NCBI GenBank assembly: GCA_023388055.1
Contig: JAEWGW010000020.1
Span: 124,001 to 188,000, forward strand
Direction: 5' to 3'
DNA: 64,000 bases
From: Bacillota bacterium
GTDB taxonomy: Bacteria; Bacillota; Bacilli; Paenibacillales; NBRC-103111
In this document: positions 60,747 to 64,000 of the stretch, piece after piece
Position numbering within the stretch: the first letter of the stretch is position 1
Layout: the number at the start of each line of letters is the position of its first letter
Notes under the pieces: model-generated
The model's input: only the letters and a program-made list of their open reading frames with translations
Databases searched by the model: none
What the model was told of the DNA's origin: nothing
Position numbers and translations under genes: made by a program

Positions 60747-60762
60747 TCTTTTTTCTGAAAAT

Positions 60763-60800
60763 AAAAAATCCCTCAGTCGCGTGTTTACGCACCATGAGGG
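60763..60800 (-). terminator. Terminator of the hybrid kinase gene
   Basis: Minus strand CCCTCA (60800-60795) pairs with TGAGGG (60775-60770), with a further inner GCGT/ACGC helix, and is followed by a T-rich run. Confidence 0.85.
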
Positions 60801-60829
60801 AAGCCGGTAATCACCGGAGCCAAGAGCCT

Positions 60830-63800
60830 TTAACAGCTTTTTATGACGGTGGCCCATTTGGCAAATAAAGCCTCGATATCCATCCGCCTGATAGGTTTGC
60901 ATATGTAATCGTCCATTCCGGCCTCCATGCAGATGGCCCGGTCTTCCTTGCGGGCGAAGGCGGTGATGGCAATAAAGGCGGGGCAGCTCCAGGGCAGCAT
61001 CTCCCGTTTAATCAAGGAAACCACCTCCAGACCGTCCATCCGGGGCATCTGTATATCCAGAAGCACGATGTCATAAGGAGTTTGGCGGATCCGCTGCAGG
61101 GCGTCCAGCCCGTCCTCCGCCCAATCCGGGTAATATCCCAGCCGGCCAAGGATGATTTTGAGAAGCATCCGGTTGGCCTCATTATCCTCCGCCACCAGGA
61201 TGCGCATGGGACCATACAGCCCTTCTGCGGGTACGGCGGGTTCCTGCCGCTCCGGTTTGGTGACGGGACCCGTCACAGGCTCCTCCAGGAAGTCAAGGGG
61301 CAGCGTAAAGTGAAACACCGAACCCTTGCCTTCATCGCTTTCCACGCCGATGTATCCCCCCATCAGCTCCACCAGCTTCTTGCTGATCGCTAACCCCAGA
61401 CCTGTCCCTCCGTATTTGCGGTTAATGGAAGGATGCAGCTGGGAGAAGGAATGGAACAGTTGGTGCTGACGGTCCAGGGGAATGCCGATTCCCGTGTCCC
61501 GAACCCGGAATTCAAGGAAAGCTCTATCCGTATCTGTATGCATCAGTTCCACAGAGATCATGACAGATCCGCAGTCCGTGAACTTGACTGCATTCCCCAC
61601 CAGATTAATCAGAATCTGCCTTAGTCTTCCCTCATCTCCCGCCAACAGCTCCGGAATGGCCGGGTCAATCTCGGTAGAAATAGTCAGGTTCTTGGACTCG
61701 CCCCGTTGGTGGAACAGATCCGTCACATCCGTCAGAATCAAGGGTATGGACATAGGACCGGTATGGAGTTCCAGCTTGCCGGCCTCCATTTTGCTGAAAT
61801 CCAGAATTTCATTGACGATCTTAAGCAGGGAATGGCCGCTCCCCACAATGACATCCACCAGCTCACGCTGCTCCTGCTGGAGGGACATCTCCGCCAGCAG
61901 CTCCGCCATCCCGATGATGCCATTCATGGGCGTCCGCAGCTCATGGCTCATAATGGCCAGGAACTCCGACTTGGCCTGGTCGGCCCGTTCCGCTGATTCC
62001 TTGGCCCGGATAATCTCCTGCTCCTCCGTCAAATCCCGGAACACTACCACTACACCTCTGGCATGCTCCCGGTCCAGCGGGCTTACCTGGTAGCTGGCGA
62101 AGAAGCTGGAGCCGTCCCGCCGCCAAAAAACCCCCTCCTGATTTCGTCTGGGTATTCCGTCCCGGAGCGCCCGGTCAATGGGAGTATGGCCTTCCGGGAA
62201 GACTGAACCGTCGGGACCATGGACATTAAGAAGGGAGATCTGGCGCAGCGCCTCCTTCTCCTCCCCCGGCTCGAAGCCGAATATTTTGGCCCCGGCAGGA
62301 TTGATGAAGGTCATATTCCCGGTAGCGTCGAGACCGGCAATCCCCTCCGAAACCGCATTCAGCAGAAGAGTCCGTTCGTCATTCAGCTTTTCAATCTGCT
62401 CCACATACCGCTTCTGCTCCGTAATGTCATTGGCAATGCCATAAACACCTGCAGCCTTGTCATCCACAATAATCGGCAGCAGGGTAAGGCTTAAGTCAAT
62501 CCAGCTGCCGGTTTTGTGCAGGATGGCGCATTCTGTTGTGCAGGCGTTCCCGTCCCTTACCCGGATAAACTGCTTCTTAATCCGGTTGATTTCGCGGGGG
62601 TGAATAATCTTGAGGAAGGAATGATCCTGAATATCGCTGACAGACCATCCGGTCAGTGATTCCACATGGGGGTTGGCAGTCAGCATCCGCCCCGTCAAGT
62701 CCATTTGGAAAACACAAAAAGGGTTATATTCAAACAGTGACCGGTAGCGCTGCTCGCTCTCCCGGAGCATCCGCTCCATTTCGACCTTGCCGGTGATATC
62801 CTGGGCATAGCCGATGCAGCGGTGAGGCTTGCTGTCATTCTGCCAAGTCATTTCCCATTGGACATGGATAACACGGATCTCTTGGGACGGCAGGAATATG
62901 CGGTACGTGATTTCCCTTGGAGTACCCGTTTCGGCTGTTTGGCGCATACATTCACGGAGGCGTTCACGATCCTCAGGATGCAGGACCTTGTACAAATGCT
63001 CCAGCTTTTCATCCTCCACCCGATCAATAGCATAGCCGAATATCCTGCGGGCTTCCTCCGAGAAATACAGCTTTCCCTCGGCAATATGCCAGTCCCACGA
63101 TCCGATGTGGGCGATACGCTGGGCTTCAGCCAGTATATGCTCCACATTCTTGCGGTACGTAATATCCCGGCCCATCCCCAGCATCAGCTCCATGTTCCCC
63201 TGTTCATCGAACATACGCTGGAAGGATATTTCGAACCACAAATAATTGCCTTGTTTGTGGCGGAGCCGGCGCTGATTCACATCCCCGCCCGCATAGAACT
63301 CTTCGGGGGTCACATCCTTGAATTCGTCCGGATGGTAGAAATCAAACCGGCTTTTGCCGATCATTTCCTCCTGATCATACCCCAACAGGTCCTTGCAGGA
63401 AGGAGATATGTACGTCAGAATTCCATCGGGGGTGGTAAAGGAAATCATGTCATGTTTGCTGTTGGTCATCAGTTGGGCCAACGCTTCGTTATTCTGGGAA
63501 TTCTTCCGTTCCTCCCTTTCCTGGGAGACATCCTTCAGCATCAGCAGCACTGCCTGATCCTTCACGAGAACCGATAATGCTCTCACCTGAACCCAAACGG
63601 CCTGGCCGTTTTTATGTATAAACTGCAGCTCTCCCCAATCCTCCTGCGGATGAAGGGCGCCGCTCACTATTGCTTCCATCCGTTCCGGCGCCAACATGGC
63701 CCGGTCTGCGGGGGCCAGTAAATCCTCGGCGCGGTAAACCATAAGCTCTGTATTGGAGTAGCCCAGCATGGACAGCACGGCCGGATTGGCATCCATCAGC

Positions 63801-63895
63801 CTGCCGGAACCCGCAGAATATAAGGCGATGCCAAACGGAACCTGATCCCAAACCGCTTCCAGCATCGGTAAACGTCCCTTTGGGGGATAACCCAT
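60830..63895 (-). CDS. Hybrid histidine kinase with five PAS domains
   Basis: A 1021-residue sensor kinase without clear membrane segments, so probably cytoplasmic. Five PAS domains lie at about 10-125, 140-255, 265-375, 380-500 and 510-625, several ending in the PAC-like DIT pattern (GMGRDITYRKN, GYAQDITGKVE, GIANDITEQKR). Then come HisKA (SHELRTPMNGIIGMAELL, phospho-His near 651), HATPase (LVGNAVKFTD, DTGIGIP, GTGLGLAISKKLVELMGG; about 755-875) and a receiver domain (about 900-1015) with Asp in VLLDIQMPRMDG near 947. No response regulator or Hpt gene is adjacent. ATG at 63895 with CAGGAGGA upstream. The signal is unknown; PAS domains often sense redox, light or small molecules. The region 63896-64000 is an A/T-rich upstream stretch with no clear promoter. 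Confidence 0.9.
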   Translation of the reverse strand: MGYPPKGRLPMLEAVWDQVPFGIALYSAGSGRLMDANPAVLSMLGYSNTELMVYRAEDLLAPADRAMLAPERMEAIVSGALHPQEDWGELQFIHKNGQAVWVQVRALSVLVKDQAVLLMLKDVSQEREERKNSQNNEALAQLMTNSKHDMISFTTPDGILTYISPSCKDLLGYDQEEMIGKSRFDFYHPDEFKDVTPEEFYAGGDVNQRRLRHKQGNYLWFEISFQRMFDEQGNMELMLGMGRDITYRKNVEHILAEAQRIAHIGSWDWHIAEGKLYFSEEARRIFGYAIDRVEDEKLEHLYKVLHPEDRERLRECMRQTAETGTPREITYRIFLPSQEIRVIHVQWEMTWQNDSKPHRCIGYAQDITGKVEMERMLRESEQRYRSLFEYNPFCVFQMDLTGRMLTANPHVESLTGWSVSDIQDHSFLKIIHPREINRIKKQFIRVRDGNACTTECAILHKTGSWIDLSLTLLPIIVDDKAAGVYGIANDITEQKRYVEQIEKLNDERTLLLNAVSEGIAGLDATGNMTFINPAGAKIFGFEPGEEKEALRQISLLNVHGPDGSVFPEGHTPIDRALRDGIPRRNQEGVFWRRDGSSFFASYQVSPLDREHARGVVVVFRDLTEEQEIIRAKESAERADQAKSEFLAIMSHELRTPMNGIIGMAELLAEMSLQQEQRELVDVIVGSGHSLLKIVNEILDFSKMEAGKLELHTGPMSIPLILTDVTDLFHQRGESKNLTISTEIDPAIPELLAGDEGRLRQILINLVGNAVKFTDCGSVMISVELMHTDTDRAFLEFRVRDTGIGIPLDRQHQLFHSFSQLHPSINRKYGGTGLGLAISKKLVELMGGYIGVESDEGKGSVFHFTLPLDFLEEPVTGPVTKPERQEPAVPAEGLYGPMRILVAEDNEANRMLLKIILGRLGYYPDWAEDGLDALQRIRQTPYDIVLLDIQMPRMDGLEVVSLIKREMLPWSCPAFIAITAFARKEDRAICMEAGMDDYICKPIRRMDIEALFAKWATVIKSC

Positions 63896-64000
63896 CGTAT
63901 CTTCCTCCTGGCGGTTTTTGGCCCATCGGCTTTATCTGTCTATTATTCTATTATAATAATTTGAATATAAAAAAACAGGTGAAATGAAAAGAAAAAGCCC

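Noticed and set aside
1..64000. CRISPR arrays, tRNA or rRNA genes, prophage or complete insertion sequences
   Set aside because: No repeated spacer pattern, tRNA-like cloverleaf, rRNA segment, integrase beyond xerS, or transposase was seen. A short tRNA outside coding regions could have been missed by eye.

Overview
The window looks like chromosomal DNA of a Paenibacillus-type, low-motility-of-evidence Firmicute: GC-rich codon use, near-perfect AGGAGG ribosome sites with many TTG/GTG starts, an Ile T-box, a Firmicute BirA box, XerS, GreA, and above all a carbohydrate locus with a membrane-bound AraC regulator beside an LplA/YtcQ-type lipoprotein and LplB/LplC-type permeases. That combination is characteristic of Paenibacillus and close relatives. 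The assignment is inferred from gene content; no rRNA or other taxonomic marker lies in the window.

1-20,000 is one carbohydrate-use locus, all on the minus strand. Reading in the direction of transcription it has a sensor-regulator (17753-20008), a sugar ABC importer (two permeases and a lipoprotein, 13913-17480), a giant secreted multidomain beta-helix protein (8319-13778), an S-layer-homology protein (6327-7991), then three translationally overlapping genes: a heparinase II/III-like lyase, a GH38 alpha-mannosidase and a FAD-dependent oxidoreductase cut by the window edge. The likely theme is surface capture and cleavage of a uronate-containing plant or animal polysaccharide, import of oligosaccharides and cytoplasmic degradation.

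20,300-33,900 is mixed housekeeping and accessory DNA: a secreted orphan behind a palindromic promoter, a CLC anion transporter with an altered selectivity motif, a MerR regulator fused to a large C-terminal part with its own internal ribosome site, a GNAT enzyme, a type-2-like isoleucyl-tRNA synthetase under a T-box, a SUKH protein, a CatB-like acetyltransferase, an RluA pseudouridine synthase and a serpin lipoprotein.

33,900-49,700 starts with a dif-like 28-bp site directly upstream of xerS, followed by a LysM-CAP protein, an EamA transporter, a hemerythrin, type I pullulanase, a DUF3900-like protein, DapB, an EFR1-type ferredoxin, a phosphoesterase, a biotin ECF transporter (ATPase, fused ATPase-EcfT, and divergent BioY, sharing a BirA box), an Hsp20-like protein and an SDR enzyme.

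49,900-64,000 carries hflK-hflC, a cellulase-like protein, an SH3b-NlpC/P60 hydrolase, a MATE transporter, greA, a metQ-metN-metP importer apparently co-transcribed with a glcD-like oxidase, and an orphan multi-PAS hybrid histidine kinase.

Two intergenic regions (8057-8290 and 48627-48830) hold the same kind of element: two direct and two inverted copies of a short unit beginning CTAACGG, spaced about 50 bp, with a solo copy at 20102. I saw no tRNA, rRNA, CRISPR array, complete insertion sequence or prophage. The best candidates for something undescribed are the dif/xerS pairing, the MerR fusion with its internal start and textbook MerR operator, the head-to-head 50-bp repeats, and the lyase/mannosidase/oxidoreductase locus.
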